Shown here one piece after another: positions 25,163-32,455 of a stretch of DNA of 33,228 nt. The notes below the pieces were generated by a model. It was given only the letters and a program-made list of their open reading frames with translations, was not told where the DNA came from and did not search any database. The position numbers and the translations under genes are program-made. The DNA is from a virus, in IMG/VR virus record IMGVR_UViG_3300030090_001436, positions 1 through 33,228 of that record; one strand, given 5' to 3'. The number at the start of each line of letters is the position of its first letter. Position 1 is the first letter of the stretch.

Positions 25163-25545
25163 CAGAACCGCACCAGCAGCTGATACAGGTACTCCTGATC
25201 ACCCTTAAACGTCCGAATATCCGTGATCTGAGCAACGCGGTTAGATCCCGCGTACTTCAGCGTCACCGTGTCTTCAAACGTAGGCTGGTTGTCTCCGATT
25301 TGATCAGGAGTGATATACAAACGAGCTTTACGCTCCTCACGCCCTTCTTCCTCTTCAGCATCAACAAACTCAACTGGCACGTCAAACGAGTAAGCCGTAT
25401 CAGTCGTTGTCAGCGCTCCCGTGCTGGTGTTGTAAGTCGGAGATGCCTTACGGGTGTACGTGATCGTGTGATCAAACGACTTGCCTAGGTCCGCAACAAC
25501 CTGTTTAGCAACGTTCTTAAACAGACTGTCGAGTTGACCAGCCAT
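25162..25545 (-). CDS. Head-closure / head-tail joining protein (127 aa)
   Basis: The protein is compact and beta-rich: FDHTITYTRKASPTYNTSTG, a Glu-rich stretch VEFVDAEEEEGREERKARLY, then ITPDQIGDNQPTFEDTVTLK and a C-terminal strand (QEYLYQLLVRF). This is the pattern of stopper proteins such as the SPP1 gp16 type, which close the connector after DNA packaging. Gene order (adaptor, closure, neck, terminator) supports it strongly even though sequence similarity is only suggestive. Confidence 0.6.
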   Translation of the reverse strand: MAGQLDSLFKNVAKQVVADLGKSFDHTITYTRKASPTYNTSTGALTTTDTAYSFDVPVEFVDAEEEEGREERKARLYITPDQIGDNQPTFEDTVTLKYAGSNRVAQITDIRTFKGDQEYLYQLLVRF

Positions 25546-25546
25546 C

Positions 25547-26077
25547 TCAACCCCTCACAACGCGGACAGAATACGAGCCACTGCCGCCCAGACAATAAGC
25601 GCCGAGATAAGACTGAAGCCAAGGATAAACGTCGAATACGTTGTTAACAGTTCCAGTAGCCTGACTAGAAGTGTTGTACTCGACTTCCATTTCTCCGAGC
25701 TTGACGGATTTGTATAGTCCCGTATCGCCGGTAGTCCCCGTAATCGAGTCCGTGTCATTAGCGAGCGCGTTCGCTAGCTCATAAGTAGCGTATTTAATCT
25801 CGTTTGGAATCGCGGAGCAAGCAAGCTCAACACGATCCACGTGATAATTATTGCGGGGCCAGCTCAATGCCTGGCTTTGATCGCAACGATCACCATAAAA
25901 ATTCAACGTGTCGATCCAGCGCGTGGCTGAGATCAATGCACGATTTTTATTGTCATCAGACTTGTTGTCCCACTGCGTGCTGCTTGGGACGGTTTCAAAA
26001 TACGCATTGGCTTCTGCCAACGTCACAAAGCTGTTGGCTGTCTCACTCTGGAGCGTGGCGTTGATCGTGGCAGCCAT
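25547..26077 (-). CDS. Head-tail adaptor (DnaT-like domain, 176 aa)
   Basis: The start is placed at the ATG ending at 26077 (MAATINATLQSETANSF), not at 26101, because the residues before it fall in the terminator. The protein shows the common phage adaptor pattern: SFVTLAEANAYFETVPSS, ALISATRWIDTLNFYGDRC, ALSWPRNN, then IPNEIKYATYELANALAND. Proteins with this pattern are often annotated as DnaT-like but occupy the connector position beneath the portal. The gene follows the coat gene, separated by a hairpin. No ribosome-binding site is evident outside the hairpin. Confidence 0.68.
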   Translation of the reverse strand: MAATINATLQSETANSFVTLAEANAYFETVPSSTQWDNKSDDNKNRALISATRWIDTLNFYGDRCDQSQALSWPRNNYHVDRVELACSAIPNEIKYATYELANALANDTDSITGTTGDTGLYKSVKLGEMEVEYNTSSQATGTVNNVFDVYPWLQSYLGAYCLGGSGSYSVRVVRG

Positions 26078-26084
26078 AGCAGCA

Positions 26085-26115
26085 AAAAGGGAAGGCCCCA
26101 CCTAATGGTAGGGCC
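26085..26115 (-). terminator. Hairpin terminator or attenuator after the coat gene
   Basis: On the minus strand GGCCCTACC (26107-26115) pairs with GGTGGGGCC (26094-26102) around ATTA; one pair is a wobble. UUCCCUUUUU follows. The hairpin begins 16 bases after the coat stop and ends 16 bases before the adaptor ATG. The U tract is interrupted by CCC, so partial termination is more likely than complete. Confidence 0.6.
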
Positions 26116-26131
26116 ATTTGTCTCGTCAGGA

Positions 26132-27214
26132 TCAGGACTTGAGGCCGTTATCCAGAGGAGTGTTGACGAAGATCTCAACCATAGGAATGAGGTCAATGTC
26201 GTAGGTGGCAGACCAGTTGCTGCCGGTACGCAGGTTTGCGTTGGTCGGGTTGTCAGAAGCGGAACCCCACTTAGTACCCATCACGTGATAGGCAGAGTGG
26301 TAATCCACAGACAGCACGTCCTGCTTGGACAGCACGTTACGGTCAGCTTCAATCCGAAGATCCTGCTGCACACCCTCAAGGATGGTGCCGGACTTCATCA
26401 TGTAGCAACGGAACTCCTGACGGTTGCCAGTTGTGGTCGGGTCATTGATGTTGACTTGAGAGTCAACGATGACACGGCAACCAGCAAACTCGCCAACTTC
26501 ACGAGCACCGACGCCAACACCGCCACCACCCCAAGTCACTGCGCCAGAAGCAGCAAGTGCAGAGGTAGAGAAGGTCAGCAGGCCCACCTGATACAGGTAG
26601 TAAGCAACAGACGGGTGAACAATCAGAAGATCCATTTCCTCACCACGCTCACCCAGTTTGGAGCGAGCTTCTGCGACAGTTGCAGCGGTCAGGTAGTTGG
26701 CTTCGCCGGTAGAACCAGAACCACCCAGTTGCTTTTCAAGGCGGTGGCCATTGAGAGCAGTGTGGAACAGGCCAGTCAGTTGCTCAAACAGACGAGTGCT
26801 GTTCAGCTTGTTAATGGCATCAGCCAGCTGGTTGCGGATGTGAAGCATTGGATCTTCACCAGCAGCCAAGACTGCAATGTCATCCACGGCGTAGGCAAAG
26901 CCACGGTGAACGATGGATGCAATCTGGGTTCCAGTGCCGATTTTCTGAGGAGTCAGATAACCAGCGCCACTGGTGCCCCAAGTAGCGGTGCCATCAAAAA
27001 TCTCTTCTGTAGGAGACACAGGGTTGAACTCAGGAACCTGAATTCGCGTGCCACCTTCACGGGCGTCGAGCAGTGCATTACGCACCACAGCGCCAGATTT
27101 GATGAACTGGCTGCGTTCTTTGATTGCCTCAGCCACGTAGGTGCTGAGATTATTCCTTTTTACGATGTCCGCCAGAAGGACACCGCCGGAATAATTCTGA
27201 AATGGTGCGGCCAT
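26132..27214 (-). CDS. Major capsid protein, HK97-fold (360 aa)
   Basis: The sequence has the hallmarks of a P22/HK97-type coat protein without delta-domain: an N-terminal arm, an E-loop-like region (LLDAREGGTRIQVPEFNPVS; EEIFDGTATWGTSGAGYLTP), the spine-helix region (GEDPMLHIRNQLADAINKLN), and P-domain/A-domain segments MDLLIVHPSVAYYLYQVGLL and EFAGCRVIVDSQVNIND. It follows a scaffold gene and precedes the adaptor. No maturation protease is encoded nearby, so the coat may mature without cleavage. Two small hairpins lie just upstream. The stop-free antisense frame here is a composition effect. Confidence 0.88.
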   Translation of the reverse strand: MAAPFQNYSGGVLLADIVKRNNLSTYVAEAIKERSQFIKSGAVVRNALLDAREGGTRIQVPEFNPVSPTEEIFDGTATWGTSGAGYLTPQKIGTGTQIASIVHRGFAYAVDDIAVLAAGEDPMLHIRNQLADAINKLNSTRLFEQLTGLFHTALNGHRLEKQLGGSGSTGEANYLTAATVAEARSKLGERGEEMDLLIVHPSVAYYLYQVGLLTFSTSALAASGAVTWGGGGVGVGAREVGEFAGCRVIVDSQVNINDPTTTGNRQEFRCYMMKSGTILEGVQQDLRIEADRNVLSKQDVLSVDYHSAYHVMGTKWGSASDNPTNANLRTGSNWSATYDIDLIPMVEIFVNTPLDNGLKS

Positions 27215-27243
27215 TTCTTATTCAGGGTTAAGGTTTGCGGGGT

Positions 27244-27280
27244 TTCAAGTCACAGACTTGAAGTGGTGTCCCACAGGGAC
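27244..27280 (-). other. Two tandem hairpins between scaffold and coat genes
   Basis: On the minus strand GTCCC-TGT-GGGAC (27268-27280) is followed by TTCAAGTC-TGT-GACTTGAA (27244-27262), a perfect 8-bp stem with a three-base loop. Both loops are TGT. No U tract follows, so these are not terminators. They may stabilise the coat mRNA or mark a processing site; that is inference. Confidence 0.55.
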
Positions 27281-27984
27281 TATTTACCAGCCTCTCTCTT
27301 GAGCACAGCTGCAAGATCAGGGTCGGTAGCTTGCAAGGCCATTTGCCTTGTTAAGTTAATACTACCTTCCAACCAAGGATTAGCGATACCTGCGGCACCA
27401 GCAGTTCCTGTAGTTGGCTTAGCGCCCATACCAGCTTGTGCGCTTGGTTTGAAGTGATGCTCAAAACCGGAACCAGGGTTTTTTAGCTTGGCAAGATAAA
27501 CGTTGATGTCTTCTTCGACGCCACCGTTCAACACCTTGACGCTGCCATCTTCTGCTTTTTTTAGATTGCTCTGAACAAGCTGCAGCATCTGTTCAGCGTT
27601 AATTGCACCAGACTGGCTAATCGCTGACAATGCAGACGTTTTCATCGCCGCTGTCTCGTTAGAGGCGCGAAGCTCTTCCAACTGACGTTGCAAGTCAGCA
27701 ATTTCTTGCTGCTTATCCTGTGCAGTCTTGTTGGCCTCTTCCCAAAGGTCCTTCCACTGCCCTTGATCTTCCAAGGTTTTACGACGTTGATCGTCTTGTT
27801 TCTTGTAAACGTCGTCAAGCTTGCCTTTGATGCCTTGAAACTTTTCCTCAGCTTCAGTGGCACGCTGCTGGAGCGTTTGAATTTGCTGCTCGTAAGCAGA
27901 AACATCGACAGCAGGAGTTTCAGTCGCAGCCACGGGCTGTTCAGGCGACGCCACAGGCGTTTCCTGGATGACTTGTTCTTCCAT
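27280..27984 (-). CDS. Scaffold protein (234 aa)
   Basis: The sequence is acidic and almost fully helical: a disordered Pro/Glu/Val N-terminus, then a long coiled coil at about 30-120 (YEQQIQTLQQRATEAEEKFQ; DKQQEIADLQRQLEELRASN), and a C-terminal region with INLTRQMALQATDPDLAAVL that would contact the coat protein. It lies immediately before the coat gene and shortly after the portal, the standard scaffold position. No protease domain is fused to it. Confidence 0.82.
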   Translation of the reverse strand: MEEQVIQETPVASPEQPVAATETPAVDVSAYEQQIQTLQQRATEAEEKFQGIKGKLDDVYKKQDDQRRKTLEDQGQWKDLWEEANKTAQDKQQEIADLQRQLEELRASNETAAMKTSALSAISQSGAINAEQMLQLVQSNLKKAEDGSVKVLNGGVEEDINVYLAKLKNPGSGFEHHFKPSAQAGMGAKPTTGTAGAAGIANPWLEGSINLTRQMALQATDPDLAAVLKREAGK

Positions 27985-27998
27985 TATTAGAAGTGAAT

Positions 27999-28163
27999 TT
28001 ACTCTTCTACTTTACTAGCCTTTGCTTTTTTGGCGGCAGGTTTTTTAGCGGCAGGCTTTGCAGCGACTTCTGCTTTCTTTTCAGAAGCAGGATCCCAAGA
28101 GTCAACAAGTTCCCATTTGTAGGAACCATCTGCTTGCAACACCTTGTCAAGAGACTTGGCCAT
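27999..28163 (-). CDS. Small Lys/Ala-rich protein (54 aa)
   Basis: A short ORF from ATG at 28161-28163 encodes a folded-looking N-terminal half (MAKSLDKVLQADGSYKWELV) and a low-complexity basic tail with repeated KPAAKK units. It fits exactly between the portal and scaffold genes with gaps of 21 and 14 bases. The Lys/Ala tail resembles histone-H1-like or capsid-interior DNA-binding tails. The function is unknown; a DNA-binding internal head protein is possible. Confidence 0.62.
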   Translation of the reverse strand: MAKSLDKVLQADGSYKWELVDSWDPASEKKAEVAAKPAAKKPAAKKAKASKVEE

Positions 28164-28184
28164 GCTGTAAAAAGCGATTTAGTC

Positions 28185-29636
28185 CTACTGTAACTCTGGC
28201 GCAGAATCTGGCGACTCAGCAGCTGTTGGCAGGATTTCACCCTGAACCAGCATGTCGCGGAACTCCTCGCGATCAATCACGTTGTCTTCAAACAACTGAG
28301 CCATCGCTGCAATGTCTTGGCCAATCAGACGTTGCAAGTCAAAGTCACGGCTGATCTTTACCTCAGGCGGTTCAAGACCCAAGTAATCAGCAGCCATGTC
28401 ATAAGCCTTTTGCAAGCCAGACTCCAGATCCATTGAGACCATCGACAACATCGAGTTGGTGTCAATACGATCTAAACGACGCGCATCAGCAGATTCAGCA
28501 ACAAACTTTTGCTGGCTCAGCGTACTAATGCCGAGTGTCGCCATCTGTTGCTGCAGCTCCTGGATCTCAGCCGATTGCGCCTCAAACGCGCTTGCCGCAG
28601 GTTCCACGTAATAGACCTTGTTACCCGGCTGGGTCGCCATCGCGTAATTAACGCTGATAGCCATGTCTTTCGTCTGATCGTCCCAACCCTCAAGGACGAG
28701 CATCGGTTGCGAAGCGATGTGAAGACTGTGGATAAGATCCGCTTGCCGTTGATAGTGGGCCAAATTGAGATGAGCAATGTCCAGTAGCGGTGGCTTACTG
28801 GTCAACGTATCGGTTTTATTTGCATAAACCGTTACCAAGGGGATCTGCCCAAGCGAAAAATCGCCTGACTCAACCAGCTCGTACTGCGCTGTAGCGTCGG
28901 ATTGATTGAATGCAGAGGGGTATGGGTTCTGCCCTTGCATCTCTTTCTTTTGCTCTTCTTGCCTAAAGACGCGATAACGACCTGGCTCGATGACACGTAC
29001 TTGGTCATAAACTTTTTCTCCGAACTCGCCGTCAGGAACTACAGCTTTTTCCCCAATCCGAACTTGTGTAAGGTTTCCGTAATTGGTTTCGCGGTCCAGT
29101 CGCCAACCGTACACCTGAGTTGGATCCACCTCAATCCAATAGGGCCGACGATTAAGAGCACGCTCCTCTGCAAGACTTCTTGCGTCCGTAGGCGCAGGAA
29201 AATCAACCAACGTGTGGCAGTGCCCATACGTCAGGGCACAAATCAAGAGTCGTCGAGCGTACTCATCTAAATCTGAGCCACACCCGTCAACGTCCTTGTT
29301 GAAAACATCTGTCCAGTAAGGATCACCCTGGACGCTAATTGGTTTTCGCAGAATCAACCCGGCTGCTGCACGAAGTAACCGCTGTGTATAAGGCGTAAAA
29401 ACAGAGCGATTAACCCGCGCTAAATACGCGCTGTAGTCCTCACGGGGTTCTAAAGGCAGAAATGCCTCGCAGTTGTCACGTAGATACTCCGTACCGTTTG
29501 TAACGGCTTTCATGATCTCCCAGCCCTTCATCTGGTCGATCACGGCCCGTGTTCGCACGAACGGACTATCAACGCTTCCCATGTAGGAAGAGCTGACAAG
29601 ATGCGTTCTAACGAGACCGGGAACGGAGTAAGTCAT
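28185..29636 (-). CDS. Portal protein (DUF4055-like, 483 aa)
   Basis: The 483-residue protein shows the pattern of DUF4055 portals: FVRTRAVIDQMKGWEIMKAV near the N-terminus, a YLARVNRSVFTPYTQRLLRA helix, GLILRKPISVQGDPYW, GHCHTLVDFPAPTDARSLAE, then PYWIEVDPTQVYGWRLDRET. The stem helix and C-terminal crown region include LQQQMATLGISTLSQ and FEDNVIDREEFRDMLVQGEI. It forms the dodecameric DNA entry channel and docks the terminase. The order portal, small basic protein, scaffold, coat is standard. Confidence 0.86.
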   Translation of the reverse strand: MTYSVPGLVRTHLVSSSYMGSVDSPFVRTRAVIDQMKGWEIMKAVTNGTEYLRDNCEAFLPLEPREDYSAYLARVNRSVFTPYTQRLLRAAAGLILRKPISVQGDPYWTDVFNKDVDGCGSDLDEYARRLLICALTYGHCHTLVDFPAPTDARSLAEERALNRRPYWIEVDPTQVYGWRLDRETNYGNLTQVRIGEKAVVPDGEFGEKVYDQVRVIEPGRYRVFRQEEQKKEMQGQNPYPSAFNQSDATAQYELVESGDFSLGQIPLVTVYANKTDTLTSKPPLLDIAHLNLAHYQRQADLIHSLHIASQPMLVLEGWDDQTKDMAISVNYAMATQPGNKVYYVEPAASAFEAQSAEIQELQQQMATLGISTLSQQKFVAESADARRLDRIDTNSMLSMVSMDLESGLQKAYDMAADYLGLEPPEVKISRDFDLQRLIGQDIAAMAQLFEDNVIDREEFRDMLVQGEILPTAAESPDSAPELQ

Positions 29637-29656
29637 GACACCTCAAAGTTGAGTTA

Positions 29657-29917
29657 CTAGCAGCCCCATCGACGACGAGCCGCTTTACCCCGTTCACCTG
29701 TCCAGTTACGACTTCGAGCGCAGAAAGAACGCTTACGGGCAGCCTCTTCCTTTGTCTTTGGCTTGCCAGTAACCGGCGGTTTCAAATTAGAACCCGTTTG
29801 CCGGTTGTACTTAGCCCGACCTTTAGCGGTCAGGCCAGCACCTTTACTAGCAGGCAGTTTTTCGCCACGCCCAACACTAAGGTTGGGACCACGCTTACGT
29901 TTTTTGCGCTCTGCCAT
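29657..29917 (-). CDS. Small Arg/Lys-rich protein (86 aa, DUF6321-like)
   Basis: The protein is extremely basic and ends with a Cys-containing motif: GLTAKGRAKYNRQTGSNLKP, then KTKEEAARKRSFCARSRNW and AARRRWGC. Similar 'GLTAKGRAKYN...SFCAR...RW' proteins occur in many marine phages and have been grouped in a DUF family, which I believe is DUF6321. AAGGG lies about 11 bases before the ATG. The two Cys residues and high charge suggest nucleic-acid contact. Function is not known. Confidence 0.65.
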   Translation of the reverse strand: MAERKKRKRGPNLSVGRGEKLPASKGAGLTAKGRAKYNRQTGSNLKPPVTGKPKTKEEAARKRSFCARSRNWTGERGKAARRRWGC

Positions 29918-29928
29918 CGTTCTAACCC

Positions 29929-30351
29929 TTATTGAAGGTTAGAAGTGATGGTGCCGCTGGTAACGAAGTTGCAGGTAGCGACAACCAAATCGCCAACAGT
30001 AGAGCTGATGTCCATGCTGGTGATAATCCCTGCAAAGCTCACAGCATCAGAACCAGTGGTGGTGCCAGTCGTAAACAGCTCAAACGTGGCATCAGCAGTG
30101 TCGTTAGCCGTAACTACATCTTCGATAAACGCTGCTTGACCCGTTGCATCAGGGTCGTAAACCAGCTCAACAGTGCCAGAACCTGAAATCAGACTGCCAA
30201 CAAATGCACGGAAGGTGTCACCATGATCGGTAACGTCCAACGTGTCTTTGGTGATGTTCAGCGTCCAGCTGCGAGTGCCAACAATGGTTGCGTTGGAAGA
30301 ACCAGCAGCATCAAACTGGACCGCACCTTGCTCTCCGCGAAGGATGGCCAT
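29929..30351 (-). CDS. Probable major tail tube protein (140 aa)
   Basis: The layout matches small siphovirus tube proteins: GEQGAVQFDAAGSSNATIVG, a strand ending RSWTLNITKDTLDVTDHGD, then TFRAFVGSLISGSGTVELVY, and C-terminal strands VSFAGIITSMDISSTVGDLV followed by CNFVTSG. It is the best candidate for the tube because no such gene lies between the tail terminator and the chaperone, where it is normally found. It instead sits before the portal with its own promoter-like sequence at 30370-30398. The tail-tube fold is inferred from pattern; the position is unusual. Confidence 0.62.
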   Translation of the reverse strand: MAILRGEQGAVQFDAAGSSNATIVGTRSWTLNITKDTLDVTDHGDTFRAFVGSLISGSGTVELVYDPDATGQAAFIEDVVTANDTADATFELFTTGTTTGSDAVSFAGIITSMDISSTVGDLVVATCNFVTSGTITSNLQ

Positions 30352-30369
30352 GATTAGACATAAGAAGGG

Positions 30370-30398
30370 TCTATACGGTTGATTCTAACCGTTCACAA
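30370..30398 (-). promoter_or_regulatory. Promoter-like site with palindromic spacer
   Basis: Read on the minus strand, TTGTGA (30393-30398) and TATAGA (30370-30375) are separated by exactly 17 bases. The spacer region is the perfect inverted repeat ACGGTT-AGAATC-AACCGT (30375-30392), overlapping the end of the -10 box. This is the arrangement of a repressible or activated sigma-70-type promoter. It lies 19 bases before the tail-tube-like gene. Confidence 0.5.
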
Positions 30399-30411
30399 CC
30401 CACAAGCCATC

Positions 30412-30714
30412 TCAAGACTTCTTCTTTTTCGCCTTTCGCCGCCGATGTTGATAAGAAATCTTCTTTGACCCTGTTTTTTCTTTCTTAAAACGAGCCTTTT
30501 CTCCTGGGCTCATCTCTTTAGTTGTTTTTGGCGTTTTATCTGACACTCTGCGTGATGGTCGACACGCTGGATACGCTCTGTCTTCACCCTTAGAACGGCC
30601 ACAAGGCTTCCCGGTCTTTATATCGACCCATTTCTCGTCAAACCATCGGCCAAGACCACCACGGCCTTTACTTTTTGGTTTTGCGGGTTTTCGTGGTTTT
30701 TTTCGTTCCGCCAC
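30412..30714 (-). CDS. Basic DUF5872-like protein (about 100 aa)
   Basis: The core RGGLGRWFDEKWVDIKTGKP, then CGRSKGEDRAYPACRPSRRV, matches from memory the DUF5872 pattern (Trp, Trp, CGR, YPxC) widespread in phages and giant viruses. The rest is Lys/Arg-rich, with KTTKEMSPGEKARFKKEKTG and a basic C-terminus. I start it at the GTG ending at 30714, giving a 47-base overlap with the upstream gene; an ATG at 30777 would extend it into a longer overlap. The two Cys residues could bind a metal. Function unknown. Confidence 0.65.
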   Translation of the reverse strand: MAERKKPRKPAKPKSKGRGGLGRWFDEKWVDIKTGKPCGRSKGEDRAYPACRPSRRVSDKTPKTTKEMSPGEKARFKKEKTGSKKISYQHRRRKAKKKKS

Positions 30715-30868
30715 TGGTTGCTTTGCGATAGGTGCCACCACGCTTTTTATATTCGCGCACCAGCCACGCATTTGCATACGCGCTCGGATAAACCGCGAAC
30801 TTGCGCTTAGCTTCAGCCTTGACTCGGCTGTAAAGCGCCTTGTTTACTGGGACGTTTTCACTTGCCAC
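30668..30868 (-). CDS. Small basic protein with YPSAYANAWLVREYKKRGG motif (66 aa)
   Basis: A GTG start at 30866-30868 gives a protein with NKALYSRVKAEAKRKFAVYP, then SAYANAWLVREYKKRGGTYR and a Lys/Thr-rich tail. The 'YPSAYANAWLVREYKKRGG' stretch is, from memory, one of the most common small motifs in marine phage genomes and often sits next to DUF5872-like genes. The start lies within the end of the 33-residue gene, and the end overlaps 30412-30714, so three small genes are chained. Function unknown; nucleic-acid binding is suspected from charge. Confidence 0.7.
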   Translation of the reverse strand: MASENVPVNKALYSRVKAEAKRKFAVYPSAYANAWLVREYKKRGGTYRKATSGGTKKTTKTRKTKK

Positions 30869-30959
30869 AGCTGCACCGCATCTTTTTACTGCCCTTCTTC
30901 ATACCCTTTTTCTTGCCGTTGGGCTTTTTCTTGCCACCAGCTCCGTAATGACCAGGCAT
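30858..30959 (-). CDS. Very small Lys/Gly-rich protein (33 aa)
   Basis: The ORF from ATG at 30957-30959 encodes MPGHYGAGGKKKPNGKKKG followed by MKKGSKKMRCSCGK. Its stop lies inside the start region of the next gene. Similar Gly/Lys-rich peptides beginning MPGHYG accompany the other small basic proteins in marine phages, as far as I recall. The CxC near the end could bind metal. Confidence 0.55.
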   Translation of the reverse strand: MPGHYGAGGKKKPNGKKKGMKKGSKKMRCSCGK

Positions 30960-31099
30960 GACGCAAAATGCGACGACATACCCAGTCTAACGCCCTAAAT
31001 GATTGCGGACTAGAACCGGCTCGCGCGCCTGACGCCCCTCACACCTGATCCGCTGCAGGTCACTTGTCCTTCGCCTTTTGGCAAAGTTACCCAACCATT

Positions 31100-32353
31100 T
31101 TAGTAGATGCGGTAGCTCGTTGCTCCCAATGTCTCAGGCTTGGCAAGGTTGAACTGTTGCAGCACCAAATACCCGAAAGCATCAAAAGCGTGGTCCACAC
31201 CTAGGTTCTTATTTGGCAAACCAGTCCCTGGCGCGTAAGTCAGCGTTCGCAACGACTTAATCAATTCCTTGCAACGCGGATGAATCTTGACCCGTCGCGC
31301 TCCAGAAGCATCCATCAAACCAGTGTTGACTGCTGTGATCTTGTCGCGGATCTTCCACGGTGATCTGGGGCTTTGAACCGTAAAACCACTGCGTCTGAGG
31401 ATTGCGTGGTCCGTTACGCCCACACCGCTTGTCTTCCTGGCACCGCCTGTTGGGTCAGGACAAGCGATAACTCGACGATCCACACCGTATCTACGGGTAA
31501 CTTCATCAGCAAAATCCCAAGTGGTGGCCCCGCCAGTCAGCATGATCTCGTCAAACACATACAACGTGTCCTGATCCTTGACTGCACAGATGCCAGACAT
31601 TGGATCCACGTTGAAGTCAACGCCTAGCAGTAGTGGTTGGATCGAAATATCCTTGGCATCCGTTGAAATGTTGTCATCAGAAAAACTGATGGCCACCAAA
31701 CCAGTCAGGTTCTCGAAGGACGCTTCAAATTCCTGGCGGAACGTGCGCGTATCAAGTTGAGCGCGGGCTGCTTCGACCTCGTGCTTACTGACGTTTCCGC
31801 CTTCAATCGTTGTATAGCTCCATCGTTGCCATTCGTTTGTTTCGTCGTCTGGGACATAACACCACAAGTCATAAAACCAGCTAGCTGTACCGTCTGGCGT
31901 CGAAATAAACAACGCCCAACCCTCTTTATCCGCTAATGCAGGCCTGATCACCTCAAACCAGACCTCTGAATCCATAAATGCCGCCTCATCAAGCACTACG
32001 CCCGACAAACTCCGGCCCCTCAACGCCATTGCGTTCTCAGTACCCTTCAATTCGATCGTTGACCCGTTGATTAGCTCGATTCGTAGGTCTGTTTCGTTCT
32101 TGCTGTGAATCCAAACCTTTGGAACCAGCTTTTTTAACGCTCTCCACGCAATATCTTTGGCCATCCGATACGTCGGAGCACAATAAAAAAAGGTCTCGCC
32201 GGGACGGTTGAGCGCTCCACGAAGTAGTTCGACGCACGAAAGGTACGATTTGCCGAATCGACGACCGGCAACTAAAACTCGGAAGCGTTTGTCGCTTGAA
32301 AAAACTTGGCCCTGTGCCCATCTCAGGCTTACGGGCTCTGCTTTTGTGCTCAT
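31100..32353 (-). CDS. terL: Terminase large subunit (417 aa)
   Basis: The start is placed at the ATG ending at 32353 (MSTKAEPVSLRWAQGQ); the frame extends to 32485, but the extra residues look unrelated and would overlap terS. The ATPase part has Walker A VLVAGRRFGKS (residues 27-36), Walker B LSGVVLDEAAF with Asp122 and Glu123, and a coupling-motif-like STPDG at 151-155. The RNase-H-like nuclease follows, with Asp246 in LLLGVDFNVDP, Asp300 in ACPDPTGGARKT and Asp387/Asp391 in LGVDHAFDAFGY. The protein packages and cuts the genome. About 140 bases without a gene separate its stop from the small basic genes. Confidence 0.92.
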   Translation of the reverse strand: MSTKAEPVSLRWAQGQVFSSDKRFRVLVAGRRFGKSYLSCVELLRGALNRPGETFFYCAPTYRMAKDIAWRALKKLVPKVWIHSKNETDLRIELINGSTIELKGTENAMALRGRSLSGVVLDEAAFMDSEVWFEVIRPALADKEGWALFISTPDGTASWFYDLWCYVPDDETNEWQRWSYTTIEGGNVSKHEVEAARAQLDTRTFRQEFEASFENLTGLVAISFSDDNISTDAKDISIQPLLLGVDFNVDPMSGICAVKDQDTLYVFDEIMLTGGATTWDFADEVTRRYGVDRRVIACPDPTGGARKTSGVGVTDHAILRRSGFTVQSPRSPWKIRDKITAVNTGLMDASGARRVKIHPRCKELIKSLRTLTYAPGTGLPNKNLGVDHAFDAFGYLVLQQFNLAKPETLGATSYRIY

Positions 32354-32455
32354 GCCTATTACATTACACAGGTTTTCAACCCCTACCCCCCCGTCAGACC
32401 GTTCCACAACGCAGCGCAGCAAGTTATTATCCAAAGAAACAGGGTCGAGACAGTA

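Noticed and set aside
26105-27457. 450-residue plus-strand frame opposite the coat gene
   Set aside because: It is antisense to a clear coat protein, spans the terminator and the hairpins, and its sequence has no recognisable domain. Codon bias of the coat gene explains the absence of stops.
28007-28276. 89-residue minus-strand frame across the portal/small-protein boundary
   Set aside because: It overlaps the portal end and the 54-residue gene in a different frame; the 54-residue Lys/Ala-rich gene fits the gap exactly.
30960-31099. Gene or terminator between terL and the small basic genes
   Set aside because: Only short weak inverted repeats (ACCTG/CAGGT, TTTGCC/GGCGAA) without a U tract are present, and no frame with a start and plausible protein.
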